Source of the DNA: Firmicutes bacterium UBA2116
GTDB taxonomy: Bacteria; Bacillota; Clostridia; Tissierellales; Sedimentibacteraceae
Assembly: GCA_002331025.1 (NCBI GenBank)
Contig: DCYG01000040.1
Location: 1-64,000 of the forward strand
Direction: 5' to 3'
DNA length: 64,000 bases
The notes beneath the pieces are model-generated. The model saw only the letters and a program-made list of their open reading frames with translations. It ran no database searches and was not told where the DNA came from. Of this stretch, positions 1 to 8,508 are shown one piece after another (position 1 is the stretch's first letter; the number at the start of each line of letters is the position of its first letter). The position numbers and the translations under genes are program-made.

Positions 1-205
1 GTGACGGTAATACAACTCCCAGATTTCCCTTTGATATAGCCTTGGCTAACGCGCCCATTTCCATTACACAATCAGAAAAAAACACAAGATTTTTACCGAA
101 CTCCTGAAATTCTTCCGGCAGCTTCTGTAGGTCCAAAACAGCGTGTTCAGGATCGTATATTACATTATTCAAATAATCTTGCAAAACATCTGCAATGGAA
201 TCCAT
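1..205 (-). CDS. N-terminus of a probable sensor/diguanylate cyclase (partial)
   Basis: The reading frame opens at the ATG at 205 and runs off the left edge. About 68 residues are visible, starting MDSIADVLQDYL. A good ribosome site (AAGGAAGGTG) lies just upstream. The stretch with LPEEFQEFGKNLVFF, CVMEMGALAKAISKGNL and LPS resembles the N-terminal segment found in Firmicutes sensor proteins ahead of HAMP-like and GGDEF domains. No catalytic domain is in the window, so the cyclase assignment is inference from that segment. The start lies 14 nt after the stop of the V4R gene, so the two are probably cotranscribed and may act as a sensor-effector pair. Confidence 0.55.
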   Translation of the reverse strand, partial: MDSIADVLQDYLNNVIYDPEHAVLDLQKLPEEFQEFGKNLVFFSDCVMEMGALAKAISKGNLGVVLPS

Positions 206-219
206 ATGCTTCACCTTCC

Positions 220-753
220 TTATTCGACTATACCCCGGAACCTGCACACTCTGTCACCGTTCGCCCAGCAATCAATTTCACGCACATTGTATTTTTTGCC
301 GGTGTATACTTCAAGGATGCCCGCAACAAAACCTTCGTCGTAATAACATACATTTTCGTTTGTGATGGGAATCCCGCTGCAGTCCAAATCTTCACTTACG
401 GTGAGAACAATGTCCCCGGTATCTTCATTAAAATCTTCCATGCGAAGGATACCAATTTTCAGTTCTTTAAGCTTACATTGCAGTCTTGCAACAAAGGTAT
501 TGAATCCAACCTTCAGATCCAGAACGTTCTTTGCAAACTCCGTACCTGCCAAATGTCCTGCCTTACGGAAATGCTCATTTGCCGTTTCATTTCCATATTC
601 TTTGCTTAGTACATCAAGCATGGTATACTGCATCAGGCGATATACAAGTACAGGCATTTCTTCTTTCAGATCCCCTCGACCCTTTTTTATATCGCCTAAG
701 CTTTCCCATTTAAAGGTGTTGTGGTTATTTGTCTGCTTTTGCACATCTATCAT
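220..753 (-). CDS. V4R domain protein (small-molecule or sensory binding)
   Basis: This 177-aa protein carries a C-terminal V4R (4-vinyl reductase-like) domain at about residues 115-175. The family signature is visible as CYYDEGFVAG near 136-145 and DCWANGDRVCRF near 161-172, with cysteines at 125, 136, 162 and 170. V4R domains bind small molecules and sometimes metal or haem-like ligands, and they often serve as input domains for regulators. No transmembrane segment or signal peptide is present, so it should be cytosolic. It directly precedes the putative diguanylate cyclase in the same direction, which suggests a sensory role. The ligand cannot be told from sequence. Confidence 0.8.
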   Translation of the reverse strand: MIDVQKQTNNHNTFKWESLGDIKKGRGDLKEEMPVLVYRLMQYTMLDVLSKEYGNETANEHFRKAGHLAGTEFAKNVLDLKVGFNTFVARLQCKLKELKIGILRMEDFNEDTGDIVLTVSEDLDCSGIPITNENVCYYDEGFVAGILEVYTGKKYNVREIDCWANGDRVCRFRGIVE

Positions 754-885
754 AATATCCTCCGATAATCATCATCCTCAGTTTAATTATTTGGATTAAA
801 TTTCAATTATAGAGAGATATTAACACAGCTTACAAGTACAAGTCAATAGAACAATGGTATAGTGAAATAATTCATCTATCGACAT

Positions 886-1692
886 TTACATCCCTGTTAA
901 ATCGTCTAAGGTTTTGAAACTGTAGCCGGCTTCCTTCCATTTAGTTATGAGCTCATCTAATATTTCCGAATTTGTTTTAGAAGTACTGTGCAAAAGTATT
1001 ACTGCCCCAGGGTGAGTGCGCGGCAAAAGTTTACTGAAGGCATGCTCCTTAGTAGGTTGCTTATCGTTATACCAGTCAACGTAAGCCAAACTCCAGAATA
1101 TTGTTTTATAACCTAAATCCTTTGCCATTATTAAATTATCTTCGTTGAATTTACCTTGGGGAGGTCTGTAATATTTGGGCATATCTAATCCGGTTATCTG
1201 CTTATAAAGCTCTTCTAAGGAGATTAACTCTTTTTTAAAGGATTCAACATCTGATATCTTTGACATATCCGGATGATTGTATGTGTGGTTTCCTACTATG
1301 TGACCTTCTTCAACCATTCGTTTTACAAGCTCCGGCTCTTCCTCTAAATAATGACCTACCAAAAAAAATGCCGCCTTAATCTCATGCTTTTTCAAAACAT
1401 CAAGTATACTTGGTGTAAATCCGTTTTCAAATCCCGCATCAAAGGTCAAATATATATCTTTCAAATCATCTTTGCCCACATAGTAAGCGTTGTATTCTTT
1501 AAGAGCCCTTGCCGAGGCATTTCCTACAGGAGTTTTTCCATTTTCCCTGAAGCTTAACCCCCAGTTCGTAATTTCTGTTGAAACGGTAACAGAAAAGTTA
1601 AACATTGCTTCATAAATAAAAAGACAAGCAAATATTAAAACTACACAGCCTAACAAAATTCCAATTGTTTTTTTTCTTATATATATAAACAT
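886..1692 (-). CDS. Polysaccharide deacetylase, PdaA-like (muramic delta-lactam de-N-acetylase)
   Basis: The NodB-fold deacetylase has an N-terminal membrane anchor (about residues 6-28) followed by the catalytic domain. Motifs seen are TFDAGFENG near residue 83, the metal-binding NHTYNHPD near 135, RPPQGKF, and LLHST near the C-terminus. The TFD-x-GxENG form and the spacing match the PdaA branch, which makes muramic delta-lactam in spore cortex together with CwlD, also encoded in this window. An ATG at 1734 in the same frame is possible, but GGGGTG lies at the right distance for the ATG at 1692. The second motif-1 Asp of classical deacetylases (TFDDG) is Ala here. It stands alone, with intergenic DNA on both sides. 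Confidence 0.8.
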   Translation of the reverse strand: MFIYIRKKTIGILLGCVVLIFACLFIYEAMFNFSVTVSTEITNWGLSFRENGKTPVGNASARALKEYNAYYVGKDDLKDIYLTFDAGFENGFTPSILDVLKKHEIKAAFFLVGHYLEEEPELVKRMVEEGHIVGNHTYNHPDMSKISDVESFKKELISLEELYKQITGLDMPKYYRPPQGKFNEDNLIMAKDLGYKTIFWSLAYVDWYNDKQPTKEHAFSKLLPRTHPGAVILLHSTSKTNSEILDELITKWKEAGYSFKTLDDLTGM

Positions 1693-2129
1693 ATCCATCA
1701 CCCCTATACTATATATATAAGAAAATGTGGACATTATGTATTTATTTTAGGAAATTGTATTGTATTTTACGTATTACTGTCAATCCGTCATCCTGTGCGA
1801 TAGCGAAATTTGCCCTAACCCCATTTATCAGATGTATGGTGACACACCTTTAGTTAAGGGATAGTCTTTGGAGTATAAGGAATGTCCCTTCAAAATGAAA
1901 TTCCTCATTAACATTCAGAATGACAAAAATGGACGATTTACGTTTATTCACAGCAATGACAAGAGAGCACAATATTGATATATTAATAACAATGCCAAGT
2001 TTTGCAAAGGAACCTTTGACAGGGAAGATATTATAGATTATAATACTAATTAGCTTTTTAACAGACATAACACCTTTTTCAATTTTTTTAATAAAAAACG
2101 GATGGAATTAATGATTTTCTGGAGGAACT
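1693..2129. other. Intergenic region with degenerate palindromic repeat copies
   Basis: No convincing gene is seen. It holds two worn arms of the dispersed palindrome family, at about 1787-1810 (GTCATCCTGTGCGATAGC) and 1895-1924 (ending CATTCAGAATGAC). A minus-strand open frame at 1850-2068 covers the second arm and has no ribosome site. The divergent promoters of the deacetylase and the DUF1622 gene should lie here, but none is sharp. Confidence 0.6.
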
Positions 2130-2519
2130 ATGCTTGAACATTTAATTAGTATTATCGTGCCAAATATTGCACATATTTTGGAATTAATAGGTGTTTTTAT
2201 AGTAATTTATTCTGCGCTTAAAACCTTTGGCCGATATGCAATAAGATTTTTTAATTTTTCAGATGAAACAATTAAGATTGAATTTTCTCAGGCTTTGGCC
2301 ATGGCTTTGGAATTTAAGCTTGGTGCCGAAATACTTAAAACTTTGGTTATAAGAACTATTGATGAATTAATAATTCTTGCATCCATAGTTGTTTTAAGAG
2401 CAGCATTAACTTTGATTATTCATTGGGAAATCGAATCAGACTCTAAAAGATGCAATCACTTCTTGGATCTTAAGAAATTTAACAAAAAAAATGAGGAAAA
2501 CTCCTCACACGATGCATAA
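2130..2519 (+). CDS. DUF1622 family membrane protein
   Basis: The 129-aa product has two or three transmembrane helices (about residues 8-30 and 68-98) with the DUF1622 hallmark ALEFKLGAEILKTLVIRT and the closing RAALTLIIHWEIE. The function of this small inner-membrane family is unknown. GGAGG lies 7 nt upstream of the ATG. It is monocistronic, opposite in direction to its neighbours, and ends at an imperfect terminator hairpin. The C-terminal tail after residue 105 is charged and probably cytosolic. Confidence 0.85.
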   Translation: MLEHLISIIVPNIAHILELIGVFIVIYSALKTFGRYAIRFFNFSDETIKIEFSQALAMALEFKLGAEILKTLVIRTIDELIILASIVVLRAALTLIIHWEIESDSKRCNHFLDLKKFNKKNEENSSHDA

Positions 2520-2543
2520 TAAAATTAAAAGCATACTTAAAAC

Positions 2544-2580
2544 AGGGACAACTCTATATGAAGAGCTATCCCTATTTTTA
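2544..2580 (+). terminator. Intrinsic terminator after the DUF1622 gene
   Basis: The hairpin pairs 2544-2555 with 2562-2573 (AGGGA and CTCT arms, two internal mismatches, 6-nt loop) and is followed by ATTTTTAT. Confidence 0.6.
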
Positions 2581-2589
2581 TACACTTTC

Positions 2590-2847
2590 TTACAGTGCTT
2601 TTTTTAATACTTCCTCTAATTTTTCTAATGTCGGTACACCTTCATGTATTTTTACTCCGTCAACATAGAATGTAGGTACGTAGTAATAATCATGGGCGCT
2701 TGCAGCCTGAACATTTTCAGATTCTTCAATATATTCAATATCAATTTCTGAATAACTGGAATTTTGTGATTTTAGCTCTTCGAGCACTTTAAAAGCACGC
2801 TTGCAATGCGGGCAATTTTGTAAATAAAAAGCTTTGATTTTTTTCAT
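2590..2847 (-). CDS. Glutaredoxin-like / thioredoxin-fold protein
   Basis: The 85-aa protein has a single thioredoxin fold with the redox motif CPHC at residues 13-16, followed by a helix and the cis-proline region YYVPTFYVDG. It matches short bacterial glutaredoxin-like proteins that exchange thiols and disulfides in the cytosol. GGAG lies upstream of the ATG. It sits 16 nt downstream of hemZ on the same strand and is probably cotranscribed with it. The physiological partner is unknown. Confidence 0.8.
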   Translation of the reverse strand: MKKIKAFYLQNCPHCKRAFKVLEELKSQNSSYSEIDIEYIEESENVQAASAHDYYYVPTFYVDGVKIHEGVPTLEKLEEVLKKAL

Positions 2848-2863
2848 TTTCTCTCCTTTTAAT

Positions 2864-4336
2864 CTATAATAATTCTATTTTTTTATTTATTATTTCGTGT
2901 ATACGGCTGTTATACTCCTCTAAGCTCTTAAAGTTCCTTACCGGTTCATGCCTGCCGTTATCCTGCAGTATTTTGCTTGAGGCACCCAGACCACAGGCAA
3001 GTATTGTCTCTAATTCCTCAATTATAATCATATTATAGATACATTCCCTATCCGGCAATGTAAAGCCGATATTTTCGGAGTTACCTTTAATATTTTTTTG
3101 TCTGTACATATAGTATGGAGCGTATCCGGATAATTGGCATTTTTCATTGACAATCTCATGCATTTTAGCCATTAGATCATAATCCTTCAACATTTCCTGA
3201 GCTTCTCTGGTAAGCTCCGATTTCTTCTTGTATGACAGCGAGTGCACGGTTATATTTTCAGGCTTCAGCTTGACTATTTCTGTTATTGTATTTCTGACAT
3301 CCGATTCATCTTCACCTGTCAGTCCTAATATTACATCCATATTGATTGCAAACCCTATTTCTTTTGAAAGCTTATATTTTTGAATTACATCATCTATCGT
3401 GTGGCTTCTTCCGATTAAATTTAAGGTTTTTTCATTCATCGTCTGAGGGTTTATGCTTATTCTGTTGACATTATTTCGTTTTAAGCATTCTAATTTTTCT
3501 CTGCTTAAGGTATCCGGTCTTCCCGCTTCAAAGGTAACTTCCTTAATTTTAGTTAAATTGTAATACCTTTTTATCGCAGAAAATATTAAATCAATTTGGG
3601 CTTCGTTAAGTACTGAAGGCGTTCCTCCCCCAATATAGACAGTATTTAAATTCATATCTTTCTTTAAAGCAAGTTCAATAGTTTTTTCAATTTCATAAAT
3701 CAAACTCTTTAAATATATATTAATTTTATCCTCTTTTGTATTTACAAAGGAAGTAAAGGAACAATAGCTGCACTTAGACGGACAAAATGGTATGCTCACA
3801 TATAAATTATAATTTTTTGTATTTTGTTCTGCAGATATATACTTGCTCTCGATCTTTAATATTTCCCAAAGAAGCTTGATTTTATCGTTCTTAATTTCAT
3901 ATGTGTCTTTGAGTATCCGGTTTATTTCATCATCGCTTTTCGAATTATTTTTAGCGGTAATCAGAATTTTTATCACTCTTACACCTGTTAAAATCCCATA
4001 ATCCGGTTCCACATTATAGTGTTTCTTCAGCACATTGTGAATTGCTTTTACAACAAGAGTTTTTTTTAACTTTTTTTCATTATTGCTCTCTAAAAATATT
4101 TCTTCACTGTTAAAAACGGCATGATATAATAAAGCTCCATCTTTATATAAATATGCTTCGGCCAGAATTATGTCATCTTTTTCTTTCAGTATTGACACCA
4201 AGCTTAAGCCGTCTTTATCAATGTCGCTTAAATCACTGCAATATTTAATTATATAATGTAAGTTTAAATCAAAAACTCGTAGGGCATTTCTTGATTCGTA
4301 TTCAAAATTATGCCCTGTCAAATAAAATTTTAACAT
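2864..4336 (-). CDS. hemZ: Coproporphyrinogen dehydrogenase HemZ-type radical SAM enzyme
   Basis: The 490-aa protein has a HemZ-specific N-terminal region (about 1-170) and a radical SAM core. The SAM-cluster cysteines are C185, C189 and C192 (CPSKCSYC), followed by YIGGGTPS for SAM binding and a HemN-like C-terminal part. Enzymes of this family perform oxygen-independent oxidation of coproporphyrinogen III in haem synthesis. Several HemZ/HemW-type homologues lack this activity, so the substrate is inferred. No other haem gene is in the window. It begins 4 nt after the MBL hydrolase gene, consistent with an operon. Confidence 0.85.
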   Translation of the reverse strand: MLKFYLTGHNFEYESRNALRVFDLNLHYIIKYCSDLSDIDKDGLSLVSILKEKDDIILAEAYLYKDGALLYHAVFNSEEIFLESNNEKKLKKTLVVKAIHNVLKKHYNVEPDYGILTGVRVIKILITAKNNSKSDDEINRILKDTYEIKNDKIKLLWEILKIESKYISAEQNTKNYNLYVSIPFCPSKCSYCSFTSFVNTKEDKINIYLKSLIYEIEKTIELALKKDMNLNTVYIGGGTPSVLNEAQIDLIFSAIKRYYNLTKIKEVTFEAGRPDTLSREKLECLKRNNVNRISINPQTMNEKTLNLIGRSHTIDDVIQKYKLSKEIGFAINMDVILGLTGEDESDVRNTITEIVKLKPENITVHSLSYKKKSELTREAQEMLKDYDLMAKMHEIVNEKCQLSGYAPYYMYRQKNIKGNSENIGFTLPDRECIYNMIIIEELETILACGLGASSKILQDNGRHEPVRNFKSLEEYNSRIHEIINKKIELL

Positions 4337-4340
4337 TTCT

Positions 4341-4961
4341 TTAATTAAAAAATGGATTGCCGAGCTTTTCGGATTTTATCGTTGAAGGAGAATTGTGTCC
4401 GGGATAAATAGTGATGTCTTCATCAAATTTAAAGATTTTTTCTTTTACGGAATTAATTAATTCCTCATATGAGCCGCCGGGCAAATCGGTCCTGCCGATT
4501 GATTTGTTAAATAATGTATCACCCGTCATCATTATATTGCCTACCTTGATACAAATTCCTCCCTTAGTGTGCCCGGGAGTATGTATGATTTCAAATTTCA
4601 ATTCTCCAAGCTCCAATACATCTCCGTCATTAAGCAATACATCAGGTTTAATTGAAATATTTTTTCCTACTATTTGTTTGGAAAAATTTATATTGCTATC
4701 CTTCAGATATTCGGCGTCATCCTTATGTATGTATACTTTAGTACCATATTTTTCAACAATATCTAAGACAGCACCTATGTGGTCTCCGTGAAAATGTGTA
4801 AGAATAATCATTTTAGGGATTAACTTCAGTTCCTCTATCAAACTGTCAATTTTATTAAAATCCGCACCTGGATCAATAATTGCCGTTTCCCTGCTAATTT
4901 CACTTCCAACTATATAACAATTAGAATAATATGAACCAACTGCAAATCCTTTAAATATCAT
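4341..4961 (-). CDS. MBL-fold metallo-hydrolase (glyoxalase II-like)
   Basis: The 206-aa metallo-beta-lactamase-fold protein has the metal motif THFHGDH at residues 55-61, a second histidine in HTPGHTKGG (about 129-137), GDTLF near 146 and PGHN near 188. The short length and motif set match the YcbL/glyoxalase II-like group, which hydrolyses thioesters such as S-lactoyl adducts, although substrates vary widely. It is in a tight minus-strand cluster between dtd (9 nt) and hemZ (4 nt), an arrangement common in Clostridia, often with relA upstream. Confidence 0.85.
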   Translation of the reverse strand: MIFKGFAVGSYYSNCYIVGSEISRETAIIDPGADFNKIDSLIEELKLIPKMIILTHFHGDHIGAVLDIVEKYGTKVYIHKDDAEYLKDSNINFSKQIVGKNISIKPDVLLNDGDVLELGELKFEIIHTPGHTKGGICIKVGNIMMTGDTLFNKSIGRTDLPGGSYEELINSVKEKIFKFDEDITIYPGHNSPSTIKSEKLGNPFFN

Positions 4962-4970
4962 AAACTCCTC

Positions 4971-5420
4971 CTAAAAACCTTTTTTACTGTCTAAAAGTAT
5001 TGTAACAGGTCCATCATTTACCAATTCAACCTGCATATCAGCTCCGAACTCACCCTCTTGAGTAAATATGTTCTTTTCCTTCATGCTGCTGATAAATTTT
5101 GTGTACATGGGTATTGCTTTGTCTGGTTGAGCAGCTTCAGTGAAGCTTGGTCTTCTGCCTTTTCTCGCATCACCAAGAAGAGTGAATTGTGATATAATCA
5201 ACAAACTCCCACCTACATCCAACAAGCTCTTATTCATTTTTCCGTTTTCATCTTCAAATATTCTTAAATTCGGAACCTTGTCACACATATATTCCAAATC
5301 CTTTGCATCGTCATTGCATTCAACGCCTAACAATAGTAAAATACCATGGTTGATTTCACCGATTACCTTATTGTCAACCGTTACATTTGCACGCTTTACG
5401 CGTTGCACAACTGCTCTCAT
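4971..5420 (-). CDS. dtd: D-aminoacyl-tRNA deacylase
   Basis: The 149-aa protein is full length for Dtd. It starts MRAVVQRVKRANVTV and shows the SQFTL motif at 77-81 and the cross-subunit Gly-Pro motif (NDGPVT, Gly137-Pro138), both of which form the active site at the dimer interface. The enzyme removes D-amino acids, and glycine mischarged on tRNA-Ala, in the cytosol. It lies downstream of relA, separated by a repeat-filled spacer, and leads the MBL-hemZ cluster. Confidence 0.93.
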   Translation of the reverse strand: MRAVVQRVKRANVTVDNKVIGEINHGILLLLGVECNDDAKDLEYMCDKVPNLRIFEDENGKMNKSLLDVGGSLLIISQFTLLGDARKGRRPSFTEAAQPDKAIPMYTKFISSMKEKNIFTQEGEFGADMQVELVNDGPVTILLDSKKGF

Positions 5421-5480
5421 ATAGCTATAACCTCCAATTATTTGTCATTGTTATGAATAAGCTGCAAATCATCCGTTCTT

Positions 5481-5551
5481 GTCATTCCGAGCGACAGCGA
5501 GGAATCTCAGGTTTTAAAGTTCTGAGATTCCTCGCTTACGCTCAGGATGAC
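5481..5551. repeat. Dispersed palindrome family A, full copy
   Basis: This is an inverted repeat with 30-nt arms at 5481-5510 and 5522-5551 (GTCATTCCGAGCG ... CGCTCAGGATGAC, about 26 of 30 positions paired) around an 11-nt loop. Similar arms recur at 5641-5668, 29434-29463, 29828-29894, 40612-40640, 45256-45319 and elsewhere, always between genes. Confidence 0.8.
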
Positions 5552-5640
5552 GAATACGGAATTATTCGTTTATCGTGATGTGGCTAACACGTGGAAATTC
5601 TGAGGGTTAAAGCCCGAAAGAATCTTATTGCTTCAAGGAT

Positions 5641-5668
5641 GAGATCCTTCGCTACCGCTCAGGATGAC
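5641..5668. repeat. Dispersed palindrome family A, single arm
   Basis: One arm of the same repeat (GAGATCCTTCGCT, then GCTCAGGATGAC) lies about 90 bp from the full copy and just beyond the relA stop codon. Confidence 0.7.
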
Positions 5669-5677
5669 AAGATACTC

Positions 5678-7858
5678 TTACTTCTTGTTTCTGTAAACTT
5701 CCAATACACCGTCTAATTTTTTGATTTTTTTCATTAAATCTTCTATCTGTTTAGTTTCTTGTATTTCAAAGCCGATATCAACAATTGCTATTCTCTCTTT
5801 ATTAACTCTCAAATTTAAAGATACGGCATTTAATTTTGCTTCAGAATATAAATTAGTAAGATCCTGCAAAAATTTTGGTCTGTCAAGAGCTTTAATCTGA
5901 AGTTCGCTCACAAATTTTGCCTTCTTGCCCGTATCCCATTCAACTTCTATAAATCTTTGGTCTTCACTGCCGTTTAAATCATGTATGTTTGTACAGTCGG
6001 CTCTGTGTACCGAAACTCCTCTTCCTCTCGTTATATATCCAACGATTGCATCTCCGGGCACCGGACTGCAGCATTTAGAAAAACGAATTTTAACATTATC
6101 TATACCTTTTATTATAACACCTGAAGCATGCTTCTCAATACTTGAAGGTGCTTTATTGGTGACATTTTTCTCAAGGCTTTCAATTTTTTCAAGTTCTATT
6201 TTATCTTTGTTTTTTTCAAGATAAATGAGCTTTAATCTGTTTACTATTTGATTTTCGGTTATGCCTCCGTTACCAACCGCCGCATAAAGATTACTTGCGG
6301 TGTACAGACTGTATTTTTCGGCAACTGTTTTAACCCAATCATCCTTTAATAAATCACTGACCAAAAATCCTTGTTTCTTGATTTCTCTCTCAACAAGTTC
6401 CTTACCTTTTTCAACATTGAATTCTTTATCTCTTTCTTTAAAGAATTTCCTGATTTTCGATTTAGCCTGACTTGATGCGGCAATTTTTAGCCAATCCCTG
6501 CTGGGACCATTGCTTTGCTGCGACGTTAAAACCTCTACCTGATCTCCGGTCCTAAGTTTTGTGTCAATTGGAACAATTCGTCCGTTAACCTTAGCCCCAA
6601 CACACTTATTACCCACGGCACTGTGAACTCTGTATGCAAAATCTATCGGTGTTGAACCGGTAGGCAGATTTACGACCTCACCCTTCGGAGTAAATACAAA
6701 TACCTCGTCGGCATACAAATCTATTTTTAATGATTCCATAAACTCTTGGGGATCGTTTGTTTCCTGCTGCCATTCAAGCATTTGCCGCAGCCAGTTTAAT
6801 TTTTCCTCATAGTGGGATTGCTCATCAATTCCTTCTTTATATTTCCAATGAGCTGCGATACCGTATTCGGCCGTTCTGTGCATATCTAATGTTCTGATTT
6901 GTATTTCAAAGGGTTCTCCCTGAGGACCTATAACCGTGGTGTGCAACGACTGATACATATTTGGCTTAGGCATTGCAATATAGTCCTTAAACCTTCCGGG
7001 TATAGGCTTCCATAATGTATGAACCGTACCCAATGCACCGTAACAATCCTTTATGCTGTCAACAATTAGTCTGACTGCTATTAAATCATATATTTGTTCA
7101 AATGTTTTATGCTTGAAATACATTTTCTTATAAATTGAATACAAACTTTTCGGTCTTCCCTTAATATCTGCCGGTATATTGGATTCATCGAGTTTTTCGT
7201 ACATAACGGAAATAATATGATCAATATAATCCTTACGCTTCTCGCTTTTTTCCTGTACCTTTTTTACCAGATCCTCATATCCGTCAGGATCGATATACTT
7301 TAAGCTTAAATCCTCTAATTCCCACTTAATTGAAGCCATACCGAGACGATTTGCAATCGGAGCATATATTTCGATGGTTTCCATTGCTTTTTGATATTGC
7401 TTCTCTTTAGGCATGTACTCAAGGGTTCTGATGTTATGCAGGCGGTCGGCAAGCTTTATAATAACCACTCTGATATCCTTAGACATTGCAATTATCATTT
7501 TTCTCAATGATTCAGCCTGACGTTCTTCTTTATTTCTGTATTTAACCTTACTCAGCTTTGTAACACCGTCAACCATATTGGCAATTTCTACGCCGAATTC
7601 TCTTTTTATATCATCATCGGTTATACCTGTATCCTCAACTACATCATGAAGAAGTCCTGCTGCAATTGTTTGAACATCAACGTGTAAGTCGGCTAAAATG
7701 AGCGCAACATGGTAAGGGTGAACGAAATATCTTTCACCGGAAAATCTTGTTTGTGCATTTGAGTGAGCCATTTCCGCATAATTGTATGCCTTGGCCACAA
7801 CCGCTATATCTGCATTTGGATTGTATGATTCAATTTGATTGATTAAATTTTCAAGCAT
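5678..7858 (-). CDS. relA: Bifunctional (p)ppGpp synthetase/hydrolase, RelA/SpoT
   Basis: The 726-aa Rel protein is full length. It contains an N-terminal HD hydrolase domain (HDVVEDT at about 71-77), the synthetase domain (GRPKSLYSIYKKM and YQSLHTTV), a TGS domain (FVFTPKGEVVNLPTGSTPIDFAY), a conserved-cysteine region (KCCSPVPGD) and a C-terminal ACT domain. It sets the (p)ppGpp level in the stringent response. The HD motif is intact, so hydrolase activity is likely. The open frame extends 21 codons further upstream, but that part runs into a repeat, while the ATG at 7858 has AGGAG at the proper distance. The apt-relA order is common in Firmicutes. Confidence 0.95.
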   Translation of the reverse strand: MLENLINQIESYNPNADIAVVAKAYNYAEMAHSNAQTRFSGERYFVHPYHVALILADLHVDVQTIAAGLLHDVVEDTGITDDDIKREFGVEIANMVDGVTKLSKVKYRNKEERQAESLRKMIIAMSKDIRVVIIKLADRLHNIRTLEYMPKEKQYQKAMETIEIYAPIANRLGMASIKWELEDLSLKYIDPDGYEDLVKKVQEKSEKRKDYIDHIISVMYEKLDESNIPADIKGRPKSLYSIYKKMYFKHKTFEQIYDLIAVRLIVDSIKDCYGALGTVHTLWKPIPGRFKDYIAMPKPNMYQSLHTTVIGPQGEPFEIQIRTLDMHRTAEYGIAAHWKYKEGIDEQSHYEEKLNWLRQMLEWQQETNDPQEFMESLKIDLYADEVFVFTPKGEVVNLPTGSTPIDFAYRVHSAVGNKCVGAKVNGRIVPIDTKLRTGDQVEVLTSQQSNGPSRDWLKIAASSQAKSKIRKFFKERDKEFNVEKGKELVEREIKKQGFLVSDLLKDDWVKTVAEKYSLYTASNLYAAVGNGGITENQIVNRLKLIYLEKNKDKIELEKIESLEKNVTNKAPSSIEKHASGVIIKGIDNVKIRFSKCCSPVPGDAIVGYITRGRGVSVHRADCTNIHDLNGSEDQRFIEVEWDTGKKAKFVSELQIKALDRPKFLQDLTNLYSEAKLNAVSLNLRVNKERIAIVDIGFEIQETKQIEDLMKKIKKLDGVLEVYRNKK

Positions 7859-7870
7859 GTTATCTCCTGT

Positions 7871-7957
7871 AACAATGAATAATGAACAATGAACAGTTAA
7901 TGATGAAATTGTGCCGTGCACAATTTCTTTTATTATTCATTATTCACTGTTCACTGA
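7871..7957. repeat. Imperfect palindrome between apt and relA
   Basis: A perfect inner stem pairs GAAATTGTGC (7905-7914) with GCACAATTTC (7918-7927). Outside it, degenerate arms made of AATGAATAATGAAC-like words continue to 7871 and 7957. The element sits directly upstream of the relA ribosome site and could fold in an apt-relA transcript. Confidence 0.7.
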
Positions 7958-7974
7958 TTCAGTATTAATTAAAA

Positions 7975-8487
7975 TTAATACTGAATCAATGATTCTACTT
8001 TGTATCCTTCTAATTTTTCTCTTCCGTTTAAATCGTTAAGTTCTATTAAAAAACCAAGTCCCACAACTTCTCCGCCGAGCTTTTCCACAAGCTTAGCTGC
8101 TGCATACATAGTTCCTCCGGTAGCTAATAAATCATCTATTATCAATACCTTCTGACCCGGTTGGATTGCATCTTTGTGGATTTCCAATTTATCGGTTCCA
8201 TATTCAAGCTTATATTCGTAGCTTATTGTTTCGGCAGGAAGCTTCCCCGGTTTTCTTACAGGTACAAAACCCGTTCCTAATAAATAAGCAAGAGGTGTAG
8301 CAAAAATAAATCCTCTTGATTCAGGTCCTATTACTATATCAACATGGACATCCTTAAATCTTTCCGCCATTTGATTAATACAATCCTTTAATGCATCAGC
8401 ATCCTTCAAAAGTGTTGTAATATCCTTAAAACTGATTCCTTCTGCTGGAAATCCATCAATTACTCTGATTTTCTCTTTTAAGTCCAT
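7975..8487 (-). CDS. apt: Adenine phosphoribosyltransferase
   Basis: The 170-aa purine-salvage enzyme converts adenine and PRPP to AMP. The PRPP-binding loop VLIIDDLLATGGTM lies at about 117-130, the segment PESRGFIF near 54 matches the adenine-side loop, and the start MDLKEKIRVIDGFP is typical. Length matches the family. It sits 21 nt after recJ on the same strand, and the recJ-apt-relA order is conserved in many Firmicutes. Confidence 0.95.
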   Translation of the reverse strand: MDLKEKIRVIDGFPAEGISFKDITTLLKDADALKDCINQMAERFKDVHVDIVIGPESRGFIFATPLAYLLGTGFVPVRKPGKLPAETISYEYKLEYGTDKLEIHKDAIQPGQKVLIIDDLLATGGTMYAAAKLVEKLGGEVVGLGFLIELNDLNGREKLEGYKVESLIQY

Positions 8488-8508
8488 ATTATATCCTCCG
8501 GATAAGCT

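Noticed and set aside
1850..2068. 72-codon minus-strand open frame
   Set aside because: Its C-terminal half translates a family A repeat arm, and no ribosome site precedes the ATG.
5387..5578. Open frame with CHSERQRG-like translation
   Set aside because: It is the translation of a palindromic repeat, a well-known source of false genes.
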